DNA from: Rotaria macrura
Taxonomy: Eukaryota; Rotifera; Eurotatoria; Philodinida; Philodinidae
Direction: 5' to 3'
DNA length: 64,000 bases
Assembly (NCBI GenBank): GCA_900239685.1
Contig: OENT01000243.1
Span: 1-64,000, forward strand
Part shown: one piece after another, positions 1 to 11,903 of the stretch
How the letters are laid out: each line of letters opens with the position of its first letter
Numbering within the stretch: the first letter of the stretch is position 1
The notes under the pieces: generated by a model
Database searches by the model: none
Told to the model about the DNA's origin: nothing
The model's input: only the letters and a program-made list of their open reading frames with translations
Program-made: the position numbers and the translations under genes

Positions 1-123
1 GTCAATTCCAGTCAATCCCAATCCCAATTCTTGTCAATCCTAGTCAATCCCAATTCCAATTCCGGTCAAGACCAGTCAATTCCAAGAATTGGGATTGACC
101 AGAATTGGAATTGGGCATCCCTA
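1..123. mobile_element. Right end of a hAT-like non-autonomous element, cut by the window edge
   Basis: The first 123 bases consist of degenerate CAATTCC/CAATCCC words, first in one orientation and then, from about 85, in the opposite orientation. The block ends in GGGCATCCCTA. Read from the other strand the end begins TAGGGATGCCC, which resembles hAT terminal inverted repeats such as those of the two elements near 46 kb. The left end lies outside the window, so no target-site duplication can be checked. Confidence 0.5.
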
Positions 124-1203
124 AATATAGGGTTCTGTATTTCACTGTTCTTTGATGAAAGTCAACAATGTTAAACAAATAAAGGTTCACGATAATTTAA
201 ATTAAACCCAACTCAATAAAATTCAGATAAAGTTTCGAATACGAAGTGATTGTTGGACTATAATTATTGATGTCACTCACTTGTCTCGCAAGAGTGTTCT
301 CAAATAGATTGAGAGCATTTAGCACGATATATCGTATGTGATTAACTTTCGCGATACTTAATTGTCTATTTTTGTGAAGGTTCTCTACTATTTTTAATCA
401 ATTTGGTTTTCAATATTTCTATCAATAACATTGATCTTCTTCACAATATTTAATGATGAATTAAACAAAATGTAGATTAAAGTAATGAATAAAGTAAAAC
501 AAGAAAAGCAAGTACAAGAACGACCAATATATGTTTGACAAGCCTATATTACTTCTTGTTCCTGTCTTTAAAAAAATATATATAGTTACTATTGGCATGA
601 ACAACTAAAAGAAACAAAAAGAACAAGAAATGATAGATTAGACAAGCGTAACACTCATGACTTTCACGATTGTATTTTGTTGTTTTACTTTAATTATTTA
701 TTATTTTTATCTACATCTATTTCATTCATCATAAGCATGATGAAGAAGATAAATGTTTATTGTTTGAAACGTGGAAAATGTATTTAATTCACAAAAGAAG
801 AAAGCAGAGAATTTTTGGATGTTCAAAGCCGAGAGATTTCCTGTATCGCAAAGAATGCCATTTACTGTAACTATGCTGTTTATATTATTGTCTTACTCTG
901 TATGTGTTATTTTTATTATAGTTCCATAGAAACTAAAACGTTTTCGAATGACTAATACAAGGTCTGACGTCTTTTAGAATAGCAAAATTGATCACGACTA
1001 CTTCATATAAACTTCTTCAAAAGCAGTATCTAACGTTTCAAATTTTTAAATTCCAGAATTCTTGCTTCTTAATTACTACGTCAAACCAGATGTCGAACTT
1101 GTATTGTATCAGTTTCTTAGTAAACCCTGTTGATCATGGAATAGATCTAAACATTAGTTTTCAAAAAATTCAAGATGTTTTTTCTTAGCAGCCATTTGAG
1201 TTT
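124..1203. other. Non-coding AT-rich stretch
   Basis: Short open frames occur, but none has splice support or a recognisable motif. I see no gene or structured repeat here. Confidence 0.5.
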
Positions 1204-1800
1204 AAAGGACTGGGGCGGATAGTAAGCCATTTTGGCCCAATGGTACTTTTTACACTGACCTCAAGTGAATGATATATCAACAGAGAGGTCTTTTCTTCCT
1301 GAACATTCTGATAAAAAAATTGGAACGATATCATATACGATTCTGAAGTTATCGGTACTACAGGCTTGATTCCTGATCTCCAGGAACNTCTTTTAAACCC
1401 ACATCCTCTGAACCTGCATTAAAGTTCTTTTAATAGCAATTAGGATCAAATAAGTTGGAGGTACTGATATACTTACATGTTCTAGTCGACCAACCGCATA
1501 CTTATCAGACAGTCGGAATAGGCAATTTTTGTGTGAATTAATACTTAATTGCTAAGCTTTCAAGTCCAGTATTATTCATGTGTTAATTTTTTGATAACGA
1601 TGAAAACACGCGACAAGTTCCTGGAGATCAGGAATCAAGCCTGTAGTACCGATAACTTCAGAATCGTATATGATATCGTTCCAATTTTTTTATCAGAATG
1701 TTCAGGAAGAAAAGACCTCTCTGTTGATATATCATTCACTTGAGGTCAGTGTAAAAAGTACCATTGGGCCAAAATGGCTTACTATCCGCCCCAGTCCTTT
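1204..1800. repeat. Exact 184-bp inverted repeat with 229-bp spacer
   Basis: Positions 1204-1387 are the reverse complement of 1617-1800, with no mismatch or gap that I can find; paired positions always sum to 3004. The match stops abruptly at 1203/1801 and at the undetermined base 1388. The transcript of either strand could fold into a 184-bp hairpin. There is no open frame of note and no clear target-site duplication. It may be a young foldback element, a palindromic duplication or an assembly artefact next to the N. Confidence 0.85.
1388..1388. other. Undetermined base (N)
   Basis: This is the only N I noticed in the window. It sits exactly at the inner edge of the left arm of the inverted repeat, which suggests uncertain assembly at the hairpin. 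Confidence 0.95.
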
Positions 1801-4189
1801 CGAGAATAACTTAGATAACAATGTGATGCCACAATTTTATTTTGATTCAGTATCATGAAAATAACTACGGTATTATTCTCCATCTAGTAAAACGAAACAT
1901 TGTTTTACCGTGTATGAAACGATATCTTTTTAATTTTTTTGAAATTTTGTGAGTTTCAAACATTCTAAGGAACCTTTTTCTCATAGAAATCTATTGAATT
2001 TTCAACAATCCGATAGACTGTTATTAAAAATGATTGTTTCAATTTATTTAGATCCTTATTCCATTGTTTGAATTTAAATTACAGGTGAAGCAGACGTCAT
2101 AAAGTAGCTCTGCTTACATCGCAAATGCGTGCTTTATTTTTAGTGTCGTCCTTATTTCATAATGGTTTGCTGTTATTCATATGCAGAGAGAAAATGAAGA
2201 AACCGTTAAAAAGTGTTGTGCCTCTTTTTTCATTTCTTTTTACACGTTGAAATTCATCGAAATAAAACTCATGCATTCTTTTGTCACACAATTTACTTTG
2301 ATTTGTATAGATATAACCACATAATAAACAATAGACTATGTTTCACAGCACAATTTGAGGTCTAGAATTTCATCAAGTAATATAGTTCAATTTCTAAATC
2401 ATACTCGTAACATCGAGCATCTCCTTACTTATGATGGCTTTCAAAATCAACAACAATAACAGCAAGTCCCACTCTTGGTGAAAGAAATTTCAAATTAGTA
2501 TGTGGGTGTGTGATTCTGATTATTCCTACTCATCATCAAGACTTCTGCACGTGTCCCTCCTGTCACGTATCGACACTCGCATTAATCTACAATCAAATTA
2601 ATATACATAGTTTACTTTCACTCACACAATCATCAAGCACATTGAAAGTTACTGATGGCCATATTATGAACTCAGCTCAGCCACCGTCGACTCTTCTCAC
2701 GAAAATTCATTAATTTTGTTTTAATCACAGTCTTTCTAGCCTCTTCGTAACAAGCAATCAATCTAATATACATATTGCAGTGACAATTTATAATGTAGAT
2801 GTTGATCTCGATCTTGATATGGTTCCATCAGAATTGTTGGGCACAGGCAATGAGTGCGCTCAAAATATCGTAACACAGCCTGCTGCCATTGCAAAAACTT
2901 TCAATAAATTTCGATAAAAATTTTCTTGAAAACCCTTTCCTTTGTCGTGTACTTAGCCCTAAAAAAGAATATTTCGACACTGTTGCGAATCAAAGCATAG
3001 ATGATTGCTTCACTTGCATCTTCGTATTTGGCTGAAACATAACGTTCGAAACAAGCAGTTCAGTGAAAACTTCTTAAAATATTTAGATGTTGTAAATGAA
3101 GAGTGAGATGAATTTCGAGAAAGTAAATTTGGCACCGTTCGAATTTGTGACTGAAACTCTACCTATATTTGTTTACTCAAAGGAATTTTATTAGCTGAGA
3201 ATACATTATAATCGCCTTGACAGAGAAGTAAACTTTGGAAAATCTATCAAATAATACAAAATGTGTTTACTATGAATAAGTGATTCTCTATGCCCTCAAT
3301 AACTATATATATAATTTAGTAGTTCAAATTTTGATTCTTCTTCTCGCTGATGAAACTAACGATGCGACTACTAAAATAAGTTTAGTAACAGAAAATCAAC
3401 TTGTGAACTTGTAGCTTTAAGTATATTAAAACTGTTATTTTTGTTATTGTTTTACAAGAAGCTTGGCCTATAGAAAATAAACTTATAACGGCTTGTTTAC
3501 CAACAGCCAAATCCATCGATCACATATGTGAATCAAAACTTCAATGAATGGAAGTTAAGTGCATGTCGATCCAATCTGAATATTAAATTCATATTTGAAG
3601 TGGTAGTGATACTAAAGCTTTAATTTACTACATAAACGATTACTTGACAAAGTCGACTCTAGCATTCCATGAAATATTTCCCGTTGCACAGATAGGAGAA
3701 TAATCAATTGAACAAAACTTACTCACAAATGACATAGATAGTAATGCTGAGAAATCGTGTAAGTGTGCAAGTGGCATCAAACCGAATTAATTGCAGTGAT
3801 CATTACGGTACGCATACATTCAGAAATCGTTTTCTAATCTGAATCGGAAACTATCTACCAACAGAACTAATCAAAGAACAAATCAAAGAAAAATATATGG
3901 ATGAAGAAGAAGTCAATAGTAAAAGGTGTTCACATGATTACATCAATATTTAATATGCAAATTTTTCTATAGATTCTAATGTCCTTCTACGAAGAACAAG
4001 AAGAAAATGTTTGGCCGTAATAATGTTGAAAGGAAAAATGTTGAAAAAATAATATTGACATAAAACATTGTCAATTCATATTTTAGAGAATTGTAAATAA
4101 TATAAGGGATGTTTTATTGCATGAAATTAAGTTGAAATGTTAACACTCAGAAAAATATTTAAAAAAAATGCTATCCATGTAAACACAAA
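1801..4189. other. Non-coding AT-rich stretch
   Basis: Only short open frames are present, such as a 67-codon frame at 2510-2713 with no recognisable feature. No gene, splice series or structured repeat was found. Confidence 0.5.
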
Positions 4190-5095
4190 ACGCAAAATCG
4201 ATACGTTGAAACTCGTTTTAACAATAAAACCAGTTCAAAACGCGGTTAAAAATATTTTGAAACGCGTTTGGACGAAGATTTTCTACGCAATGCGTTAAAA
4301 CAAGATTAGAAAAAACTAATCACGTGCCAGTGAGTGTCCGCGAAATACATTTAACGCGTTTAAATGCATTTATCTACTAACTACGTTCCAACGCGTTTCA
4401 CGTATTCTTTCCGTGGTGTTCGGATGCTATAAAATTTATGAGTGGTGTTTTTACGCTTTCATTTCTTGTATTTCAGACACGACTTTACTCCAACATATTT
4501 TGCTGTAGCAGGGTTAAACGCATGATGGAAATCCTTCACTTATATGTATATTGGATGCATATAAATTATTTCGTTAGAATTTTCAATAAAGAATGTTCGC
4601 AGGACGTTTAAATGCACAAAAGTTTAATTTAACATAAGGAATGTAATTCATATTTCTCTAAAGTTGTTGTGAATAATAATGAAATAATTTCACAATATTT
4701 TTCAGCTATTCAATGGCCTTTTACCCAGGCAGACTAACATTTGGAAAAACGCGTTTGAACGCTCAATCGGGAACGCCGATTGTGAGTCACTAATGCTCAT
4801 TAAAAAAACACAAGAAACGCAGTTTTTACGCAGAATTTTCATTTTCTGAGTGTGAAACCGAATAAAAACCCTAATTATGATGGTTTAAACGTATTAGCTT
4901 TTAATTTGTCCAATAATTATGTGTTGTAACGCTCGGGGTTAGAGTTTTTATTGATTTTCACGATTCTGAAGAGAAATTTCTGCGTAAAAAACGCGTTTCT
5001 TGTGTTTTTTAATGAGCGTTGGTGACCCACAACCACAAACGGCGTTCCCGATTTAGCCTTTAAACGCGTTTTTCCAAAATTTTGTCTGCTTGAGT
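4190..5095. repeat. AACGCGTTT-rich region ending in a foldback element
   Basis: The word AACGCGTTT and close variants recur through this stretch. Positions about 4730-4885 and 4935-5093 are a diverged inverted repeat with arms of about 155 bp. The outer ends read CAGGCAGAC and GTCTGCTTG. Shared words include GGAAAAACGCGTTT, ATCGGGAACGCCG and GCTCATTAAAAAA. The arms are clearly diverged, so the element is old. No target-site duplication is obvious. A shorter stretch with similar words lies at about 5,995-6,095. I read it as a non-autonomous DNA element of unknown superfamily. Confidence 0.6.
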
Positions 5096-5127
5096 AGCAA
5101 ACTGATAAATACTACTCCCATGTGAAT

Positions 5128-5450
5128 GAATCCCATACCGAATTCGATCGGATCCTACGATCCGATGAAATCTAATGGGAATCCGGGTTGTAGAAACAGT
5201 AACGGATTCGACGGAAGAAACCTATTTTCTTATTTGAGTACGAATCAGCATTTAAACCCAAAAGTAGAGGCCTGTCTGATCACATGATGAAATCCAATCG
5301 GATTCCGATAGTAGGATTCGACATGATCCAACACTAGGGATACGAATCAGGAATCGCAACCAGGAATTCGATGGGATTTCGTCGGATAAGAGAAACTCCG
5401 GTAGAAACATGATCGGATGCCTGTCGGATCCGATCGGATCCAATGGTCGG
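5128..5450 (-). repeat. Dispersed repeat copy A, rich in ATCCGAT words
   Basis: The block is full of GGATCCGAT, CGGATT and ATCCGATG words. Its reverse complement shares a run near 5,345-5,420 with the plus strand at 9,257-9,330: GATCATGTTTCTA, then TCCGACGAAATCCCAT and CTGGTTGCGAT in the same order. The two copies therefore belong to one repeat family in opposite orientation. There is no coding signal. Confidence 0.6.
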
Positions 5451-5459
5451 AATGATTCT

Positions 5460-7436
5460 CCTGGGCTGTTTAAAATATATGATTAACAACTTATATCACA
5501 CTTCCAAATAAACTGTATGCATACTTATTGATTCATTAAATCCTTCGATAAAATTATACATGGGGTTAAAACTGAAATTAAAAGGTTTCCATAAGAGTAA
5601 TCGCGTTATGTAGGAGATGAAAAGTGATATCGTTTCTATTAAAAAGAAAATTGTTAAAAAACTAAGTGAAAAACCACGTTTTGTTTTAAGTCTCTTACTT
5701 CGAAAAAACAATAGATTATTGAATTTGAAGTATGTAAGGGATGAAATTTCCATTCAAATATATATGATCTTGAACGAGAAAAGATTTCAATTTAGTATAG
5801 AAAAGTGGCTGACGTTGACGACTTCTGATCACTGGATCATCTGTTCAAATCGAGTCGTCATCACTTATGTCCAAATTCAATGCATTTGTCAGATTGGGCT
5901 AAGATCATCGATAAATGTTGACGATGTTGACTCAACTCGAATCTGAGAATCCGAGATGGAATCTGATGTATTTTTCAAAATTTTTACATTTTATATAAAA
6001 AGCGTTCAGATGCTTCGAATGTTTCACTGGGGACGCGTTCACTCGTAGCTTTTTGCACGCAAATAAAACGCATTACAAGGCCAAAAATATTTACGTGGGA
6101 TCAGCTATTTTCATTTTCTTCCCTCCCTCTGCATATCATGTATGAAGATGAGCCAACCTATTCGCTGATTCATTTTTCTCTACTCAGCTGATTGTGTTTT
6201 CTATCGTCCACTTTCATAGATAATATGAAACAACGATGGTATAACGAAAACCCATCAACGAGATATCGTCAACAACTACAAACACCACATATCACTACTT
6301 CATACACAGCAATATTAACGACCAGATTAAACTTCGAGACAAAAGACTAACGGCTAGTGTCTCTACTTGTTCTATTCTTCCAGTATTTTTTCACAATAGT
6401 ATCCGTTTCTTTGTTATGATTTGCTTAGATTGCCCCTTTTCATCAATAAAACAGCGGTGTCACAAAAAAAAACTATGTATGAAAGTCCAAACCAATATTT
6501 ATCTCGACCATTGCTGCTTTTGATGCGAAGGGATGGGGTAGAATTACATATAAGGATACGGTTGAGTGAAAATTAAACGAATTAAGGTACATCTAAGGTC
6601 AATATACGATTTAAACTATACAACGAAGTTCTATTTATTTTTTAGTTCACTCAGTTGATAGTAAGAGAAGGAATTTGCAACTAAAAGAATTGTCAAATAA
6701 TTTGTTTTGTGTAACGTACAAGCTTGCTTTCCTTCGAGCTTCACTATCCCTTGATCTTGTTTTAATCGCAAATGAAAAACCGAAATATTGTACGGAATGA
6801 TTTTCTATGGAGCTCAGTTTACAAATTCAATACATTCAGGTTAAAAGAAGCTTTTGATAGAAAAGTTCATCGACGCAAAACAAGCGCCACCACGGATTTA
6901 CATTTTATTAAAAATCCTTCTCATTATTTTGCCATTTTTGAGCGAACGCCGATAATTGAATGCACAATATTTGCATTGACTAAAATGATTTAGAAAAATT
7001 ATTAAACAATTGAAGGAGCCTCCACTCATGACTGCCGATGCGAATATAACATGGTCTTCCTTCTTCAAGGTAGAAAGTACTGAAAGAAACAAATTTATCC
7101 GAAATGTAATAATATGAGCGTCAATACACTCGAGCGTATTTTTATTCTAAAAGTAATGTGGAAGGGTTGTTTCTAGCTGGATGAATAATCTTTATTTTTA
7201 TTCAACCATAGCATACAGATTGTTAATAGCCGACTGCTACTAAGAAAAATACCATTATAAATGGCAGGAATGCAAGAAAAAAAACGATTAGAGCAGACGA
7301 AAAGTAATGGTCGTCGTTGATGCAGTCTGCACGCCTTCGGTTTCCGAAGGTGAATAAATATAGCTTACATTCGTTCTTTTGCTTGCGTCCCGATCTCATT
7401 ACTTCTTTCCTTTGTCTATTGTGGATAAACACTAAC
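5460..7436. other. Non-coding stretch
   Basis: Overlapping open frames on both strands near 5.5-5.95 kb and 6.8-7.1 kb have no supporting splice sites or domain. Nothing functional is recognised, apart from the short AACGCG-rich patch near 6.0 kb. Confidence 0.45.
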
Positions 7437-7991
7437 ATGGCTGACGGTCAAGATACTCCTGAAGTTGCTTCAATCAAATCTCAAATTGAATCATATTTTG
7501 ATGCAAATGGGAATAACCTCGAAATCGACCTAACTAATCAATCGATTGAATTCAGTCAACATAGTAGCACGCTTTTTACTGGCCGTGGAAATCGAGTGGC
7601 CATAACACTTGGTTTCAATGACGAAAGCCTGACAAAAAATTCATCGTTGAATGATTTTCGCTCACAATTTAATTTTATTGCCCTTGATCGACTTCCAGTA
7701 CCTGGTCTTAATGGTGTCCCATCACAATGGGAAATTTATCCTCAAACACCGATGTCATCTTTTTCTGAAGGTGTCACTCTTGATCAATATGATACAGATA
7801 CACAGATATTACAATTAACTGTTCAAACAGGCTTTTTCGCTATTTATGGAAGTAAATCAAGCGGAGGTCCTTTAATGGCCGACAGACCAGCTCCTAAGGG
7901 TACTTTTTTACAAGTTCACGTAATAACCAAGGTACCATTAAAGTCAACGCGACACTTGGTTTCAACTAGAAAAACTGAACCATCATCATAA
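7437..7991 (+). CDS. Uncharacterised 184-residue protein, C-terminus possibly frameshifted
   Basis: A single uninterrupted frame starts at ATG 7437. The upstream in-frame extension to 7317 has a different composition and is probably 5' leader. The protein begins MADGQDTPEV and has no signal peptide or membrane segment. It alternates polar and hydrophobic residues in a pattern typical of beta-rich soluble proteins, for example VAITLGFNDE, TQILQLTVQTGFFAIYG and GTFLQVHVITK. I do not recognise the family. The last 20 or so residues of this frame are basic and look unlike the rest. A shift of one base near 7930 would instead read GTIKVNATLGFN and stop at 7967-7969, echoing the internal VAITLGFN. 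The true end may therefore be that one, with a one-base deletion in the genome or an assembly error. No intron was found. Confidence 0.55.
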   Translation: MADGQDTPEVASIKSQIESYFDANGNNLEIDLTNQSIEFSQHSSTLFTGRGNRVAITLGFNDESLTKNSSLNDFRSQFNFIALDRLPVPGLNGVPSQWEIYPQTPMSSFSEGVTLDQYDTDTQILQLTVQTGFFAIYGSKSSGGPLMADRPAPKGTFLQVHVITKVPLKSTRHLVSTRKTEPSS

Positions 7992-9249
7992 ACAAACTTA
8001 CATTAGTCTCGTTTGAAATATTTTTTTAATAATATGATTCATACAATTATAAATATAATATTAATCAATACGATTCATACATGTGTGACTAATATTATTT
8101 AGCAACCAACCATAAAGTGATGCCTCTACGGCCGAGTGATACAATGCATGTAAAACAATATCACTAGTAGTGATACATACTAAACAAACATAATTTAGTA
8201 AAAAGAAATTTGATGATTGTTACTAAAATTTCATCTCGACATGTAATCATAAGTTTTTTATTTGAACGATTATTATGGCACAAGTGTGTGTAAGAACATT
8301 GGTTGCATTAAATCATTAGCATGCATTAATTTATTGAATCGCACTGTTCCATGTATACGTCTCAGATATTTGATAGAAACAGTCATGAAAACCATATTCA
8401 CAGAGCATATTTTCCGTTTTCTTTAGTAAAGATTTTTTTTCTTGAGCTTGACAGCTGTTAGTCGTTTCTATTTTATTGGATCGAAACAATCGTCCTAGTG
8501 AATAAGTCAACTTATCGCTATTCGATAACATAGAACTGAAGAAAATGATAAAATTATTTGCAATAGTTCATCTTATTTGAGGTCCATTCACACAGATGTA
8601 TAAGTAAAAGGTATCGGGCTTTGGTGAAATTTTGCTTTTGCTATTAGCATCCTACTCAAATCAATCATCGAATATGATTTAAATAATTTAGTAAGAGGAA
8701 ACAAATTTCAGTTTTATTGATGGAAATCGTGTATACATGGAATACAGATGAGCTAGTCCCAACTGGCCTCCCTTTGTATTTGATGGAGACTAGCACCCAA
8801 AGAATTGATTCTGAATTCGTTCCCGCTCTATTTTATATGGGAATGTTCATCTTTCGCACTGTCTATATGGGCAACTGGTGACAATGACAACTAGATTCAT
8901 TTCTTTTGGTATAATCCGGTTGACTATAAGAAAGATACATGTAATGAATAAGTATATACAGGTGGCTGATCAATATCTCTTTATTGTTCGCATTTGTTAA
9001 TTGTAAGCAAATTTGAAATACGCTTAGTTTTGTTCGAACAGAACGGGCAGGTAAGGTGTTGAACTATAGTGGTTTTCAATATACTCTCAAACACGTATGG
9101 ACAACAGTAGAAGAATGGCGGTGTCGTTCACGAAATTGCACGAGTACACTTTCTTTGTTTTAAGATAATAATGTGATTCAATCTGAACCGCATGAACATA
9201 TTTCATATTTTTTATCTGAAAGAAATAAACTTCCCAGAAGCATCATTCC
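7992..9249. other. Non-coding stretch
   Basis: AT-rich sequence downstream of the 7.4-kb gene. The 66-codon frame on the minus strand at 8331-8531 has no supporting feature. No repeat structure was recognised. Confidence 0.45.
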
Positions 9250-9545
9250 GACAATTGTATCTGATCATGTTTCTATCGTAGTTCTTCTAATCCGACGAAA
9301 TCCCATTGAATTGCTGGTTGCGATCCGACATTGAGATTCTTAAGATTGATATCCAATCAGATCCGATTACTGGAATCCGATGAAATCCGCCATAGGGTTC
9401 TGTCAAATCTCTAATGACGTCATCAGGTGCTAATTGACACCCAAATTATAAATCACTATTTTCCTGTCAGATCTGTTACTCATCCCTGAATCAAGATTTC
9501 GTCGATTAATCGCATCCGATTAGATTCGGTCGGATTCAATCACCA
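9250..9545 (+). repeat. Dispersed repeat copy B, rich in ATCCGAT words
   Basis: This is homologous to the reverse complement of the block at 5,128-5,450. The ordered words GATCATGTTTCTA, TCCGACGAAATCCCAT and CTGGTTGCGAT are shared, followed by further TCCGATTA/TCGGATTC words. The copies are diverged, and no flanking duplication is apparent. Confidence 0.6.
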
Positions 9546-10144
9546 TTGTATTTATGCACTATGTAGAACCAACAATTTTTTTGAACTATCAATTTCTTAT
9601 CTTGGTGTCTTACAGATTATGTCATACAATATAAAATCAAAGATAATTAGCTAATAATTAGTAGACGACATTAAATAAATAAAGAGAGTTTCAATAGAAA
9701 TATTTTATGCATCATTTCACATTTAATTCTCATAAAAATCTGCAGAAGATTATATTTCTGTGCTAGTATCGAATGTATATTTAGAGCATTACATATAGTA
9801 TTACCACCATGTTTGTTATCATGATAGTATTTTTCGTCTTATGCGTAAACATTATTGAAAGGAAAATGACTTGTCACTTCAAAGTGCTCCCTACTCTACA
9901 TCCTGTACATACATGAAATTGGAACAAAAGAAGTTAGGTTTTGTCACTTTCAAACCTCAAACCAATTTAAACAATAGTCAGAAGATATTTTTTCTCTAAA
10001 ACCAAAAATCTAAGGTAGGCGAATTTTCATGGGATATTCTTTTCCATGTGATGGAAACTTGTTGAGAAACGAATCTCTTTCACATCTTTCCATTGGATTT
10101 CAATGATCTGTGCGTACAGATACCTTGTCATAACCACTGTTGCA
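9546..10144. other. Non-coding stretch
   Basis: AT-rich; no gene or repeat recognised. Confidence 0.45.
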
Positions 10145-10795
10145 AAAGTATTGGCACTGAATAGTTACTAATGCTAGTCAGCAACAACTAGTAAGACTCA
10201 AAATGTTATGCTCATTCCGAATAGGGACTCAGAAAATTTGTGTCTGTTTTTGCGAGATATTTTTGAAAGGCCTAGTAAATTACTTTCGAACAGAAAATGT
10301 TCTCGTCAATATTGGGAATCCAAAAAACTAAAACTTGAACTGTTTATTGATAGATCAGCCTGTAGAGTCACATCGACCCTACAAATTGCACTAATTGACG
10401 GTGTTTATCCCTCAATAAGACAACGAAGTTTTCATTTTTCTCTGCCATCCTCATTTTAGAACAAGATTTTTTTAACGAAAGTGTATTTTACGTAGAAAGT
10501 GACTCTTGAGAAAATACTTATAGCTTCAATTTATATTTTAATACGACATCACGCTTTGTAAAGTAGCATCTGCTCTATAAAATTTTGGAATACGCCAAAC
10601 TTTAGCACCTTCACCAAAAGACTGGGAGATGTTAGCGAAAAACGTGTCTGTTCGCGAGCCAAACTAATTTTAGACCTCTCAAAAATTCCATCAGTACTCT
10701 CCAGCAAAAATAGACGCAAATATTCTGAGTTCCTATTTGGAAAGAGCACAATATTTTGAGTCTCTTCAGTTGCTATTAAGTGACAAAAAATACGC
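10145..10795. repeat. Diverged inverted repeat, probable decayed foldback transposon
   Basis: The left arm (about 10145-10310) and the right arm (about 10630-10795) are reverse-complement relatives. AGACTCAAAATGTTATGCTC on the left matches AGACTCAAAATATTGTGCTC on the right. AATAGGGACTCAGAAAATTTG also has a close counterpart. The central 320 bp are unique. Because of this symmetry the open frames on opposite strands (10208-10459 and 10549-10749) begin with similar residues, so they are repeat-derived and not genes. Confidence 0.55.
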
Positions 10796-11903
10796 TAAAA
10801 TTTTGTGTAAAGACATTTCCAGCAAGATTACTGTAGAGAAAACTTGAGAGGAATTCAATCTTCTTTTAAAATTTAGTATGAATTTCGAATATTCTATTCA
10901 TATAAGTATTAGAGACCTGTGTCAGGTCAGAAATCTACTAATGTTTTATCTTTTAACTAGCTCTGTTTAGAAGTTTCACACACGAATACTGGTATGAAGG
11001 ATTTCTTGATTGCTTATGTTCTCACAATCATTTTTTTCAATGTATTTATCTTAGTTTTTGAGGTTTAGTGAATAACATGAAGATAATAAACTCTTCTCCC
11101 GACCTACTCACTCTATACGTGGTACGTCCAGATGACATCGATTTCAAGACAGAATTTTACTTTAACTCTGATAATTAACCTGACTCTCTAGGGTGTAGCT
11201 GCATTCTAAAATCGATTGGTTCGTTAAACTCCACAACGTAATCATATCGGTTCGAATTTTTCATTAGAATACTATCAAGTGATATATACAAAGACGAAAT
11301 CAACCATTGGCATTAAACAGGAGTATCCGTTGAGATTTCCTCGTCTATATTATATCCATTTTCCCCTATTTGAACGTTCATGCAATTGTTCTGCACATTG
11401 TGTTAGAATTTTATCTAGATAGAATCATTTCTATTTGACGATAGCAGTTGTTCATATAATTATATTCAAGCATAAATAATTTTCTTTTATCTTTTCTCCT
11501 AATTTTTTCTTCAGCAAAAAGGAACAATAGCAAACTAACTTCAAAAGAAAAATTGACCGTATATAATAATAGCAGGAAAAAAAATACATATTGTGTTAAA
11601 GGAAAAAAAAAGACAGAGCAATATAGTAAAGAATAGACCAACTGTGAGTATCAACATTTAAAGTTCATTGCAAAGACACAAACCAAAACAAAGTATTGAA
11701 AAGTCTTAGTCATAATACATGTATACATATATAAATGTGATCAATCCTTCTATATTTGACTAGTAATTTAAATGTTAAGAAAAATTAATGTTCGAAGTCA
11801 ATTTTGTAGTAATAAATTTGTCGTATTATTAATGGCAAACAATGCTTCTGATATCGAAGTTTCAGACTGAAAGTAGAAAAGAATAATGATATTATGAATT
11901 TTA
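10796..11903. other. Non-coding 3' flank of the Cramped-like gene
   Basis: AT-rich sequence with poly-A and poly-T runs near 11.5-11.6 kb; no gene recognised. Confidence 0.45.

Noticed and set aside
10208..10749. Two small genes with similar N-termini on opposite strands
   Set aside because: The similarity is explained by the inverted repeat they lie in.
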